DNA of 36,265 nt from Bacteroidales bacterium. GTDB lineage: Bacteria; Bacteroidota; Bacteroidia; Bacteroidales; PUMT01. The first letter of the stretch is position 1; every line of letters starts with the position of its first letter. The position numbers were made by a program, and so were the translations under genes. Under the pieces are notes generated by a model, which searched no databases, was not told the origin of the DNA, and saw only the letters and a list, made by a program, of their open reading frames with translations. Of this stretch, positions 8,238 through 16,484 are shown one piece after another. The DNA is taken from assembly GCA_007132715.1 (NCBI GenBank), contig SLOE01000132.1, positions 1 through 36,265 on the forward strand, written 5' to 3'.

Positions 8238-9797
8238 ATGCTGTCACGAACATTAGTGATCATCTTTGTTGCTTCAATTACGTTTTATTCCTGCAGGGAA
8301 GAGCCGGTGAGGTATGAAGCAAGCTGGCAATCGCTTGAGCAGGTCGATCCTGTGCCTGAATGGTTCAAGGATGCCAAGTTCGGCATCTATTTCCACTGGG
8401 GCGTCTATTCGGTGCCTGCCTTTGCCAACGAGTGGTATCCGCGGCATATGCATGCCGAAGGCTCGAGGGAGTTCCTGCACCATACAGAAAATTACGGTCA
8501 TCCTGATGAGTGGCCGTATCACTATTTCATTACCGGGGCGGAGGACAGGCATGGGAATTTTGTGCAGTTTGCGCCCAGGCTCAGGTCGGAGGGAGGTAAT
8601 TTTGACCCGGAGGAGTGGGCCGACCTGTTTGCCCGGTCGGGTGCCAGGTTTGCCGGGCCGGTTGCCGAGCACCACGACGGCTTCTCCATGTGGGCAAGTG
8701 ATGTCAATCCATGGAATGCCAAAGACCACGGGCCCGGGATGGACCTGGTGGGTGTGCTGGTCGATGCCTTCCGCGAAAGTGGTATGAAGATCATCCTATC
8801 GATGCACCATGCCTTCCATTGCTGCCCCGGCGAGCGGTCAGACGGCGCCACGTGGAGTTTTTTTGAACATGTGCCTCCGAAGGATGACCCGGACCTGCAG
8901 ATGCTCTATGCGCAGCTTCCGGCACAGGAGAATGAGGCGGTCTGGCTGGAGAAGCATAAGGAGATCATTGACAGGTACCAGCCCGACATTATCTGGCAGG
9001 ATTTCAACCTCACAGCGGTCGGCGAACCGGTACTGCTGGAGTTCCTTGCCTATTACTATAACAGCGCTGCGGAATGGGGCCGGGAGGTGGTGAACACCTA
9101 CAAGGATGCCCTGAACCATAAGGTGGGCGTGCTCGATTATGAACGTGGCGGGCCTGTCGACCTGACAGATTACTACTGGCTTACCGACGATGCGATAAGC
9201 CGCACGAGCTGGTGCTACACCGAAGGTATCAGTTATTATACGCCAAAACAGGTGCTTCACGGATTCTTTGACCGCATCAGCAAGAACGGCAACCTGCTGC
9301 TCAATATCTCGCCCATGGCCGACGGCACTATTCCCCCGGAACAGAGGGAGATCTTACTGACTATGGGTGAGTGGCTCGGCAGGTACGGCGAAGCAGTTTA
9401 CGATACCAGGGCATGGTCCAGGTACGGTGAGGGGCCGACCAAAATGGGAGCCGGCCACCTGCACACCGGCGGCGGAAGCTTTGAGGCACCCAGTGAAGGT
9501 ACCGCCTCTGACATCAGGTTCACCAGGAGCAAGGACAACCGTATTCTGTATGCTATTGTTCTGGGGTGGCCTGATGACGGAATTGTTTCGGTAAGTTCCC
9601 TTTCGGGGAAGGGTACGTCGCTCGATAGCCTTGAGGAGGTGTCACTGCTGGGACCAGAGAAGGGCGCTTATATTCCGGTAGACCATTACCAGTATGATGA
9701 CGCACTGCACCTGAGACTGCCGGAGAAACCTGCTGAAGAGCCTGCCTATGCTTTGAGGCTGCGTTTTTCGGGGAGTATTCCTGAGCCGGCTCCCTGA
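8238..9797 (+). CDS. GH29 alpha-L-fucosidase, lipoprotein
   Basis: I start at ATG 8238 (519 aa), because the track start (TTG 8217) lies in the promoter and this ATG gives a leader ending TFYSC with Cys19 as the likely lipidated residue. The barrel motifs are complete: FGIYFHWGVYSVP (48-60), AEHHDGFSMW (143-152), and DIIWQDF, in which Asp255 corresponds to the GH29 nucleophile; then NGNLLLNISPMADGTIPPEQ and GEAVYDTRAW. A C-terminal beta-sandwich follows. The length and all core blocks agree with complete GH29 enzymes, so unlike its neighbours this gene looks intact. It would release fucose from fucosylated glycans, anchored to a membrane facing the periplasm or cell surface. The stop codon lies inside the first unit of a 19-nt tandem repeat. 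Confidence 0.93.
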   Translation: MLSRTLVIIFVASITFYSCREEPVRYEASWQSLEQVDPVPEWFKDAKFGIYFHWGVYSVPAFANEWYPRHMHAEGSREFLHHTENYGHPDEWPYHYFITGAEDRHGNFVQFAPRLRSEGGNFDPEEWADLFARSGARFAGPVAEHHDGFSMWASDVNPWNAKDHGPGMDLVGVLVDAFRESGMKIILSMHHAFHCCPGERSDGATWSFFEHVPPKDDPDLQMLYAQLPAQENEAVWLEKHKEIIDRYQPDIIWQDFNLTAVGEPVLLEFLAYYYNSAAEWGREVVNTYKDALNHKVGVLDYERGGPVDLTDYYWLTDDAISRTSWCYTEGISYYTPKQVLHGFFDRISKNGNLLLNISPMADGTIPPEQREILLTMGEWLGRYGEAVYDTRAWSRYGEGPTKMGAGHLHTGGGSFEAPSEGTASDIRFTRSKDNRILYAIVLGWPDDGIVSVSSLSGKGTSLDSLEEVSLLGPEKGAYIPVDHYQYDDALHLRLPEKPAEEPAYALRLRFSGSIPEPAP

Positions 9798-9888
9798 TGC
9801 GGGCTCATTTCCCTGATGTGCATTGCATTCGCTGATGAGGGTTATTTTCGCTTATGCGGATATGCTCCCTGATGCGGGTCGTTCTGAC
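9795..9888 (+). repeat. Degenerate 19-nt tandem repeat, about five units
   Basis: TGATG-type units begin at 9795, 9814, 9833, 9852 (TTATG) and 9870, a steady 19/19/19/18-nt period. An approximate consensus is TGATGCGGGTTATTTTCGC. The first unit contains the TGA stop of the fucosidase. The period is not a multiple of three and the array is in an untranslated stretch, so it is not a protein repeat. It may be a minisatellite or a binding array. Confidence 0.55.
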
Positions 9889-9979
9889 TTGTTTGGGTCC
9901 CGGTTACTCATCCCTGGCTGTAAACCCGGCCGGGCAATAAGGGACCAGTTATTAAACTTTATGGTTTCACAGACTTTAT

Positions 9980-10011
9980 TTTGGCCTTTTGTCGTTTATT
10001 TTTTAGTTTAG
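9980..10011 (+). promoter_or_regulatory. Candidate promoter for the macroglobulin/TonB-plug gene
   Basis: TTTG (9980-9983), 20 nt, then TAGTTTAG (10004-10011) resembles the Bacteroidota consensus with a changed last part of the -7 box. Transcription would begin near 10018, so the ATG used by the track at 10019 would have no leader. This favours ATG 10076. Confidence 0.3.
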
Positions 10012-10075
10012 GAACTTCATGGGATACAACAGCCAGGTAAAACCTGATTGTTGTTTATTGATAAACCGGACCTGT

Positions 10076-12472
10076 ATGAGAGCAGTTGTGACGATCATTT
10101 TAATCCTTGTTTTACGTTTGTTTTTCCCTTCACTTTCATTTGCAGAAGACCCCCTTTCGGAAAAGCCGGTTGTTGACAGTCTGGAATCCTATTCTGCATT
10201 TGTGAGTCCCCAGAAGGTATATCTTCATACCGACCGTTCCTCTTACAGGGCCGGACAAACAATATGGTTCAGGGCATACCTTCTTGACGGGATAACCAAT
10301 GTCCCGGTAAAAGAGATGAATAACCTGTTTGTTGACCTGATTGATTCGCGGGGGGAATCTGTGGCGGTCAGAATGCTGCTTTCCTCTGAGGGCGGAGCTC
10401 ATGGCGATATTGTGCTTAGTTCAAATCTGCCTGACGGCAACTACATTCTCAGGGCATATACAACGTGGATGAGGAATTTTGGAGAGGAGTACTATTTCAC
10501 AAGGCATCTTTACATAAGGAATACCGCTTACGAGAATAGGATCGGGCGGGTTGACGTTTTAAGGAACAGGCTTTTTAACAGGAAGATTGACAGGATGAGC
10601 GGTAATTATGAGATTGCATTCTTCCCTGAAGGCGGCAATCTTGTGGCCGGTGCTGTCAACCGTGTTGCCTTTAAAGTAGCAGATAAGCTGGGCAGGGGGC
10701 AGGATGCGGAAGGGGAGGTAATTGACCGCAACGGAAATGTGGTTGCCAGGCTTAAAACAGACATTGCAGGAATTGGGATCTTTGACATTGAACCCGATGC
10801 CGGTAATCAATACAGGGCGCTCATTTCAGTGAACGGAGGCAGGCAGGAACGGTTCAACCTGCCGCAGGCGAGGGAGCAGGGATATGCTTTACGGATCGAC
10901 CAGGATGAGGAAAATATTAAGGTAAGGCTTACAGCAGCAGCTGGTGCAGGGGTAAACCCTGATGACCGGCAGGAGGTGGTCATTGTCGGACATACAAGAG
11001 GCAAAGTCCATTTTGCCGGTGCGTACAGGGCCGGTGATGGTATCCTTGAGGTTGATATTGACAGGGAGCTCTTCCCGTCGGGAATTGCTCACTTCACGGT
11101 CTTTACCGGCGATTATATTCCTGTTGCCGAAAGGCTTGTATTTATAGACAGAAAAGATATTCTCAGGTTCTCTGCAACGATCGACACCGTAGACCTGTTT
11201 GAAAGGGATTACATAACCTTCAGTCTTGATGTGACAGACAGCCATGGAAATCCTGTAAGCGGGACCTTTTCCCTGGCAGCTGTTACCGGCAAGCCAGACC
11301 GGGAAAGCCATTCACCGGGTATCCTGTCATACGTGCTCTTCAGCTCCGATCTGGGTGGGATGGTAGAACATCCTGATCTTTACATCGAGAAAGGAGAGGA
11401 AGGTATGCTTACAGCCGATCATTTGCTTCTTACCTATGGGTGGAGGAGGTTCAGATGGGAGGACGTTCTGGCAGGAAATATGCCCCGGATAAATTATTCC
11501 GGTCAACCCGGACTGAGTATTGCGGGACGGGTAAAAGATCCGGCAACTGATAATCCAATTCAGGACCATCCGCTTCAGTTGACAGTCAAAAGCGGTTATG
11601 ATGATGAATATATAATCACAACAAATGACCGCGGATATTTTGCCTTCCCGAATATGTATTATGAGGGTGAGGTAAGGATGGAATTGAAGGGCAGGAGAAT
11701 TGCGAGCAACTATCCTCCTGAAATTGAGCTGAGTATAAGTGAGCCCTGGGGTTATGACACAGATCCCGGTATCCATACCAGGAAACGCGCGGTAACAAGC
11801 CGTGGGGAGGATTGGCGGAGGGACCGGAGCAGGTCTGGACCAACATATGCGACTGCACCCGGACGCATTGCAGTGGCACATGAATACGGAAGGCCTGACC
11901 AGACAATCTTTATTGACCATGATGACATGATCGAGCACAACCTGCTTGAGGTTCTGAAAAACAGGGCTGTAGGTCTGATTGTTGAGGGGGATTATGTGAG
12001 GCTGCATGGTCTGACAAGTGTCTACGGGAGGACCGAGGTAGAGTATATGATCAACGGCCGGTTTGTTGACCGGAGCTGGTTTGTCAGCACCCCGATAAGG
12101 GATGTTGAAAGGATCGAGATATTCAGACATTCCAGCACCGTGGCATTCGGATCGCGGGGCGGTTCGGGGGTTGTTATCGCTTATATAAAGGAACCCGGGT
12201 ATACCGGACTTGTTGATGTGATGCATCTGATGGTCCAGGGGTACCATGAGGTTCGTGATTTTTATACTGATATGGTTTCCTATGAGGGAATTCCCGGCGA
12301 TCCCGACCAGGAGAGGATCATTTACTGGGAGCCCAATCTGTTGACCGGCCAAGATGGTACGGTCAATTTCTTTATGCCGGTTGACAAGGAATCCGGGCGG
12401 CTGGATGTGACGATACAGGGAGCAGGGTTTAACGGTTCGCTCGGATACACCAGGATGGTTATTGAGAAGTAA
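10076..12472 (+). CDS. Secreted macroglobulin (MG2)-domain protein with TonB-plug-like domain
   Basis: Starting at ATG 10076 gives 798 aa with a clear signal peptide (MRAVVTIILILVLRLFFPSL, cleavage near SFAED). VYLHTDRSSYRAGQTIWFRAYL (48-69) is the alpha-2-macroglobulin MG2-type strand pattern, followed by several beta-sandwich domains to about residue 480. Next come a carboxypeptidase-like regulatory segment (LSIAGRVKDPATDNPIQ) and, at about 610-705, a plug-like domain with LLEVLKNRAVGL and VERIEIFRHSS...FGSRGGSGVV. No TonB barrel follows, so it is not a transporter. Bacteroidota encode many such proteins; they are thought to be periplasmic or surface proteins, function unproven. It reads into the lipoprotein leader and GH10 gene, 22 nt downstream, suggesting an operon. 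Confidence 0.82.
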   Translation: MRAVVTIILILVLRLFFPSLSFAEDPLSEKPVVDSLESYSAFVSPQKVYLHTDRSSYRAGQTIWFRAYLLDGITNVPVKEMNNLFVDLIDSRGESVAVRMLLSSEGGAHGDIVLSSNLPDGNYILRAYTTWMRNFGEEYYFTRHLYIRNTAYENRIGRVDVLRNRLFNRKIDRMSGNYEIAFFPEGGNLVAGAVNRVAFKVADKLGRGQDAEGEVIDRNGNVVARLKTDIAGIGIFDIEPDAGNQYRALISVNGGRQERFNLPQAREQGYALRIDQDEENIKVRLTAAAGAGVNPDDRQEVVIVGHTRGKVHFAGAYRAGDGILEVDIDRELFPSGIAHFTVFTGDYIPVAERLVFIDRKDILRFSATIDTVDLFERDYITFSLDVTDSHGNPVSGTFSLAAVTGKPDRESHSPGILSYVLFSSDLGGMVEHPDLYIEKGEEGMLTADHLLLTYGWRRFRWEDVLAGNMPRINYSGQPGLSIAGRVKDPATDNPIQDHPLQLTVKSGYDDEYIITTNDRGYFAFPNMYYEGEVRMELKGRRIASNYPPEIELSISEPWGYDTDPGIHTRKRAVTSRGEDWRRDRSRSGPTYATAPGRIAVAHEYGRPDQTIFIDHDDMIEHNLLEVLKNRAVGLIVEGDYVRLHGLTSVYGRTEVEYMINGRFVDRSWFVSTPIRDVERIEIFRHSSTVAFGSRGGSGVVIAYIKEPGYTGLVDVMHLMVQGYHEVRDFYTDMVSYEGIPGDPDQERIIYWEPNLLTGQDGTVNFFMPVDKESGRLDVTIQGAGFNGSLGYTRMVIEK

Positions 12473-12494
12473 TACATTCCACAACAAATTTGTT

Positions 12495-12620
12495 ATGAAA
12501 AAGCTGGCTATCTTTTATTTTTCTCTGCCGGCAGTGACTGCCTTAGTCCTCGCTGCCTGCAATGCCGGTAATGATGTTCAGGGTGATAAATCTTGGAAAC
12601 CTCTAAAAAACCAATTATGA
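12495..12620 (+). CDS. Short lipoprotein-leader ORF, 41 aa, translationally coupled to GH10
   Basis: This ORF is too short for the track. It begins MKKLAIFYFSLPAVTALVLA and has a textbook lipobox LAAC at Cys22, then only 19 more residues before TGA. That stop overlaps the GH10 start codon as ATGA (12617-12620). A 12-bp palindrome, AACAAATTTGTT, lies immediately before its ATG. It may be a genuine mini-lipoprotein that couples translation to the xylanase, the leftover leader of a deleted gene, or the original lipoprotein leader of GH10 split off by a frameshift. I cannot separate these from this sequence alone. Confidence 0.5.
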   Translation: MKKLAIFYFSLPAVTALVLAACNAGNDVQGDKSWKPLKNQL

Positions 12621-13846
12621 ATTTGATTTCTTTGGCTATGCTGGCGCTATGTTCAACAGTGGCTTCAACTAATGATCCGGAGCTCGACAAGGCTGTCGAA
12701 ATGCACCGTAAGGGTGTCATAACCATTTTTGCCGAGCCTGAGGCAGATGTAAGTGTTGAACAGATCAGACACGAGTTCTGGTTCGGTGCTGCAATTGCCA
12801 ACTCTCCATTTAACGGTTCACTTTCCGAATATGATCTGAACCAATACAAAGAGAAGTTCCTGGAGAATTTCAACTCGGCGGTAACTGAGAATGCGGTTAA
12901 GTGGCATGATATGGAGAGACGCAGAGGGCAGGTAAACTATTCTGTTGTCGATGCAATGCTTGAATGGACCGAGGAGAATGACCTTCCGCTCAGGGCACAT
13001 AACCTTTTCTGGGGTATCCCCAGGTTTGTGCAGCAGTGGTTAAAAGATCTTCCTGATGATGAACTGGAAGAGGAAATCAAAAACCGTGCTTTTACAATTG
13101 CTTCACGTTACAAGGGGCGATTCGCAGAATATGATCTGAACAACGAGATGATACACGGAAACTATTACGAAGACAGGCTGGGGCCCGATATTACCAGAAA
13201 GATGGCAGAATGGGCAAGGTTGGGTGATCCTGACATCAGGCTTTACCTGAATGATTATGATATTCTGACAGGGTTTAAGCTGAATGAATATCTGGCCCAT
13301 ATACGCCTGTTGCTTGACCAGGGTGTGCCGATTGACGGGATCGGGGTACAGGGACATCTTCACGCCGCATCTTTTGATCGGAATGAACTAAGCAGGGCGC
13401 TTGACTCACTGGCACAATTCGGACTGCCCGTTGTAGTTACCGAGTTCAATATGCCTGGACAGAGATCGAAGTTTCACTATGACCGGACTTTGCAAATGAC
13501 TGAAGAAGAAGAGGAAATTAAGGCAAAAGACCTGGTTGACTATTTCAGGATATGTTTTGCCCACCCCTCTGTCAAGGGCATCCTCTTATGGGGATTCTGG
13601 GAAGGGGCAAACTGGATTCCTGCTTCATCCCTCTATAAAAGGGACTGGACACCGACCCCTGCCTTACAGGCATACCGGGAACTGGTTTATCATGAATGGT
13701 GGACCAGGGAAGAGAGCAAAACATGCGGTAACGGAGAGTATTCAGTGCCAGCTTTTTTCGGCCGGTACAAGATTACGGCTAACGGAGTTACCCGGGAAGT
13801 GGACCTGACCAGTGAAACGGGTAAGGTAGTTATAGATTTGCGGTAA
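12617..13846 (+). CDS. GH10 endo-xylanase-like enzyme
   Basis: The track uses TTG 12593; ATG 12617 is preferred because it overlaps the stop of the preceding mini-ORF (ATGA) and gives its own signal peptide, MNLISLAMLALCSTVAST. The catalytic barrel shows KWHDMERRRGQVNY, RAHNLFWG, YDLNNEMIHGNYY with acid/base Glu177, and VVVTEFNMPG with nucleophile Glu276. The 99-residue spacing between the glutamates fits GH10. The DLNNEMIHG and RAHNLFW variants resemble the plant-type branch of GH10. A small beta domain (about 370-409) closes the protein. It would cut internal beta-1,4-xylosidic bonds; related activity on another backbone is possible. It ends 69 nt before the convergent PL14-like gene. Confidence 0.86.
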   Translation: MNLISLAMLALCSTVASTNDPELDKAVEMHRKGVITIFAEPEADVSVEQIRHEFWFGAAIANSPFNGSLSEYDLNQYKEKFLENFNSAVTENAVKWHDMERRRGQVNYSVVDAMLEWTEENDLPLRAHNLFWGIPRFVQQWLKDLPDDELEEEIKNRAFTIASRYKGRFAEYDLNNEMIHGNYYEDRLGPDITRKMAEWARLGDPDIRLYLNDYDILTGFKLNEYLAHIRLLLDQGVPIDGIGVQGHLHAASFDRNELSRALDSLAQFGLPVVVTEFNMPGQRSKFHYDRTLQMTEEEEEIKAKDLVDYFRICFAHPSVKGILLWGFWEGANWIPASSLYKRDWTPTPALQAYRELVYHEWWTREESKTCGNGEYSVPAFFGRYKITANGVTREVDLTSETGKVVIDLR

Positions 13847-13915
13847 GATCGAAAGGGCAGTTTTCCTCATCTGCTAAAGTTTCTGTTCCGGACAGTTCTC
13901 CGCAACAGGTCTTTG

Positions 13916-16216
13916 TCAATTCTTAACGAAAACAGATGATCCTGTTGTCATGTTTTTACCGGACCATGTAATGATGTATGCTCCTCTGGAAAGGTTACTG
14001 ATATCTATTGCCAGTATGCCATATGCATCTTTTATCGTACTTATTTTAGTTCCTGTAACTGAATAAATGGCGATGTCTACTCCTGTCAGTTCTGTCAGAT
14101 CAATAGACAACGTTTCCGATGCAGGGTTTGGATATATCTTAATCTGGTTGATCGGGATCTCTGATATATTCAGTCCTGTGGCAACATCTACCGTGAAAAT
14201 CAATGTGTCTGTTGCCAGGTATTCTCCCGGGCCGGAGGTATCAGTCGATAAATAATAGCAAAGAATGTAATCACCTGCGTCGAGTGTTCCCAGCTCCAGT
14301 GTGTCGGCAGAGCTGAATAATTCATTCCTGTTCCCGGTGGTGTAGATGGTGTGGACATGTATAGTGTCTTCACTGATATGTACGTTGTAGTCCGTTAGCC
14401 TGCTATCAACGGCATTAAACGATACATGTGTTAACAGCATAACCGTATCACCCGCTACCGGTGCTGCAGGAATTATCTCCATACTGTCTGTTTCGGCTGA
14501 CCTTGTGAAACCTTCGCCGGCATAAACCTCAAAGGCTCTTACGCGGGTGGCTCCTGCTATTGTGTCGCCGGTAACCTCAAGTCGCAGGTACCTTGCAGAA
14601 TCATCAAGACGGGTCTCGATCCACTGGCTTGAATAGCAGTCTTCCTTATCAATCAGGGTTTTCCATTCTTCCGAGGTCTCTTTCCGTGTTTTGACTGTAT
14701 AGTGATTGCTGATCCATTCACCTTCTTCTTCACCAAAGATCCTGATCAGTGAGACCCGGAACAGTTTACCCAGATCCCATTCCGCCCAGAATGAACCTAT
14801 GTCACCGGCTCCGGGCGAATTGGAAGGATCGCCTGATACATCTCCGTCCCACAGGCCCTGAGGCGGACTGCCCGGATCGAAATTCCCGCTGTGGTCTGAT
14901 ATTGTGTGTCCGTTGGCCAGGTTTACGTTCTCACCTGACAGGATAGTGACAGAGGTCTGCAGGGATCTTATTTCGCCGGACTGATCTTTGGCTTCTATGG
15001 TCAGTTCATGGATCCCTTCCTCTTCAGGAAAGCCGGTCAGTTTACCTTCACGCGAAAGGTCCATGCCTGAAGGAAGAGAATTGTCTGCCGCATACCACCG
15101 GTAAGGGGGTAACCCACCTGATGCTGCATTGATAGCGGCATTGTAACGAAGTCCCCTGTACCCGTCAGGCAGGGAGATTGAATCAAATATAAACTCAGGC
15201 TTTTCCCTTCTGACCTCGCCTATTCTTTCATGTGCCATGACAAAACCGTCAAACTGGGCATATGAATCTGTCCTTGGTGCCCAATCGGAGGTACTGCCAC
15301 CATGAAATGTCGAGAAATAAACTCCGCCAATTCGCCCGTAATTATTTTCAACATCCCAGAAGCGCATATCGTCTATATCAAGCCTTTTTTCTCCGTCTAT
15401 CCATACTGTCAGTTTACCGTCATCATGTCCAGGGGTGCCCACATTGACATACTGTTCAATGCAGTGCCACTTGCCCGGTTCTGCGGCAAAATCACAGTCA
15501 ATGTTCTGACCCCACTGAACTCCGCCCCATTTCCCATTCTCGCTTGGGGGAACATATGCATAGACCATTAAAGTACCTTGACTGCGCCACATAAACCTCA
15601 GGGTCCAGCCATTTGTGCCATCCGGCTGATCACCTCCTGAACGGGACCATGAGTTGCCGCCACCCATTAATCCGGGTAGTTTGCCTCCCCGCCTGAAATC
15701 AAAACCTTCTTCAAATTTTACGTAATAACGCAGGTAAAGCTCCTGGTAATAACCCTCTGTGAGCCCTTCCATATTTGTAAGAACCATTGGAAATTGTCCC
15801 CCCGTCTCACCCGGACCCACGCCTCCTTCCGGGTAGCTTACCCGCAAGGATTTTTCACCAATAAAATGATTGTCTGTCACATGGTTGGCAGGACCCCTGT
15901 TGACCCATGGAATCCCCCACCTGTTTCTCCACTGCGTATTGTTGTAACCTTCTTCAAACCCTCCGTAGAAGATGACATCCTGCCTGTGGAGCAGGCTGTC
16001 TTCTATGGTGGCAATATCACCAGCACGCTCAAAAACAGAAAGGTAGAAAGTTCCCTCAAGAGTGTCGGAACCATCGGTTAAGAGTTCCTGCAGCTTTGTT
16101 TTGGTCTTGCCTTCAGGAAAAATGGCGGCATCTGTTTTTACCATGCTGATGCAAAGCATGCACAAAGCTAAAGCGGCAGTTTCAAAACGTGCACGGGACA
16201 AGGCAGAGTGTGTCAT
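13916..16216 (-). CDS. Multidomain PL14-like polysaccharide lyase with T9SS sorting domain
   Basis: I start at ATG 16216 (766 aa). The track's 115 extra residues contain the promoter and no leader, whereas this ATG is followed by a signal peptide (ALALCMLCISMVKTDA). Domains: PL14-like concanavalin fold at about 80-330 (LYLRYYVKFEEGFDFRRGGKLPG, DGTNGWTLRFMWR, VYFSTFHGGSTSDWAP); a putative Ig (He_PIG) domain at about 345-427 (SGGLPPYRW, GKLTGFP); an F5/8 type C-like domain at about 430-567; another beta domain at about 575-680; and a Por/T9SS type A sorting domain at 690-766 (IKIYPNPASETL, ending SVFVKN). PL14-type enzymes cleave alginate or glucuronan by beta-elimination; the substrate here is unproven. 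It is secreted through the outer membrane by T9SS and divergent from the ThuA-Gfo/Idh pair. Confidence 0.84.
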   Translation of the reverse strand: MTHSALSRARFETAALALCMLCISMVKTDAAIFPEGKTKTKLQELLTDGSDTLEGTFYLSVFERAGDIATIEDSLLHRQDVIFYGGFEEGYNNTQWRNRWGIPWVNRGPANHVTDNHFIGEKSLRVSYPEGGVGPGETGGQFPMVLTNMEGLTEGYYQELYLRYYVKFEEGFDFRRGGKLPGLMGGGNSWSRSGGDQPDGTNGWTLRFMWRSQGTLMVYAYVPPSENGKWGGVQWGQNIDCDFAAEPGKWHCIEQYVNVGTPGHDDGKLTVWIDGEKRLDIDDMRFWDVENNYGRIGGVYFSTFHGGSTSDWAPRTDSYAQFDGFVMAHERIGEVRREKPEFIFDSISLPDGYRGLRYNAAINAASGGLPPYRWYAADNSLPSGMDLSREGKLTGFPEEEGIHELTIEAKDQSGEIRSLQTSVTILSGENVNLANGHTISDHSGNFDPGSPPQGLWDGDVSGDPSNSPGAGDIGSFWAEWDLGKLFRVSLIRIFGEEEGEWISNHYTVKTRKETSEEWKTLIDKEDCYSSQWIETRLDDSARYLRLEVTGDTIAGATRVRAFEVYAGEGFTRSAETDSMEIIPAAPVAGDTVMLLTHVSFNAVDSRLTDYNVHISEDTIHVHTIYTTGNRNELFSSADTLELGTLDAGDYILCYYLSTDTSGPGEYLATDTLIFTVDVATGLNISEIPINQIKIYPNPASETLSIDLTELTGVDIAIYSVTGTKISTIKDAYGILAIDISNLSRGAYIITWSGKNMTTGSSVFVKN

Positions 16217-16290
16217 CTTTTGAATATATTTCTGGCGGTAATGCGGGTAGCCTTTTTGCGAAATGTCAGGAAGTCTGATATGGTCAGGTG

Positions 16291-16321
16291 CAAAATTATG
16301 ATTATGGAGCTTAAATCCAAA
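16291..16321 (-). promoter_or_regulatory. Bacteroidota-type promoter for the PL14-like gene
   Basis: On the minus strand TTTG (16321-16318), 19 nt, then TAATTTTG (16298-16291) fits TTTG-N19-TAnnTTTG perfectly. Transcription would start near 16284, about 68 nt before ATG 16216. The promoter lies inside the longer frame given by the track and so helps to reject it. Confidence 0.6.
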
Positions 16322-16484
16322 TTCCCCGGTTTGAATTATTTTGTTAACTTGGGGCAGGATAAGAACAGGGAAGGTTACCGGCTCTTTTACCTGGAATGCT
16401 GCAAGGTAATTAATTTGAAATTCAGCGATTGTCATAAGCCGGTTTGTTGGTTTGCAAATTTTTCTCATACTTAAAACTACTGTT

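Noticed and set aside
7960-8256. 98-aa cysteine-rich ORF (CSAQCKKIF...) in the intergenic region
   Set aside because: It overlaps the fucosidase promoter, operator-like repeat and start codon; AT-rich intergenic composition and no recognisable fold.
9823-10011. 62-aa ORF downstream of the fucosidase
   Set aside because: It reads through the 19-nt repeat, whose period is not a multiple of three, and through a promoter; no leader or motif.
10076-12472. SusC-type transporter
   Set aside because: The plug-like domain is C-terminal and no 22-strand barrel or SusD partner follows.
11327-12487. 386-aa minus-strand ORF
   Set aside because: Antisense shadow of the macroglobulin/TonB-plug gene; no protein family pattern.
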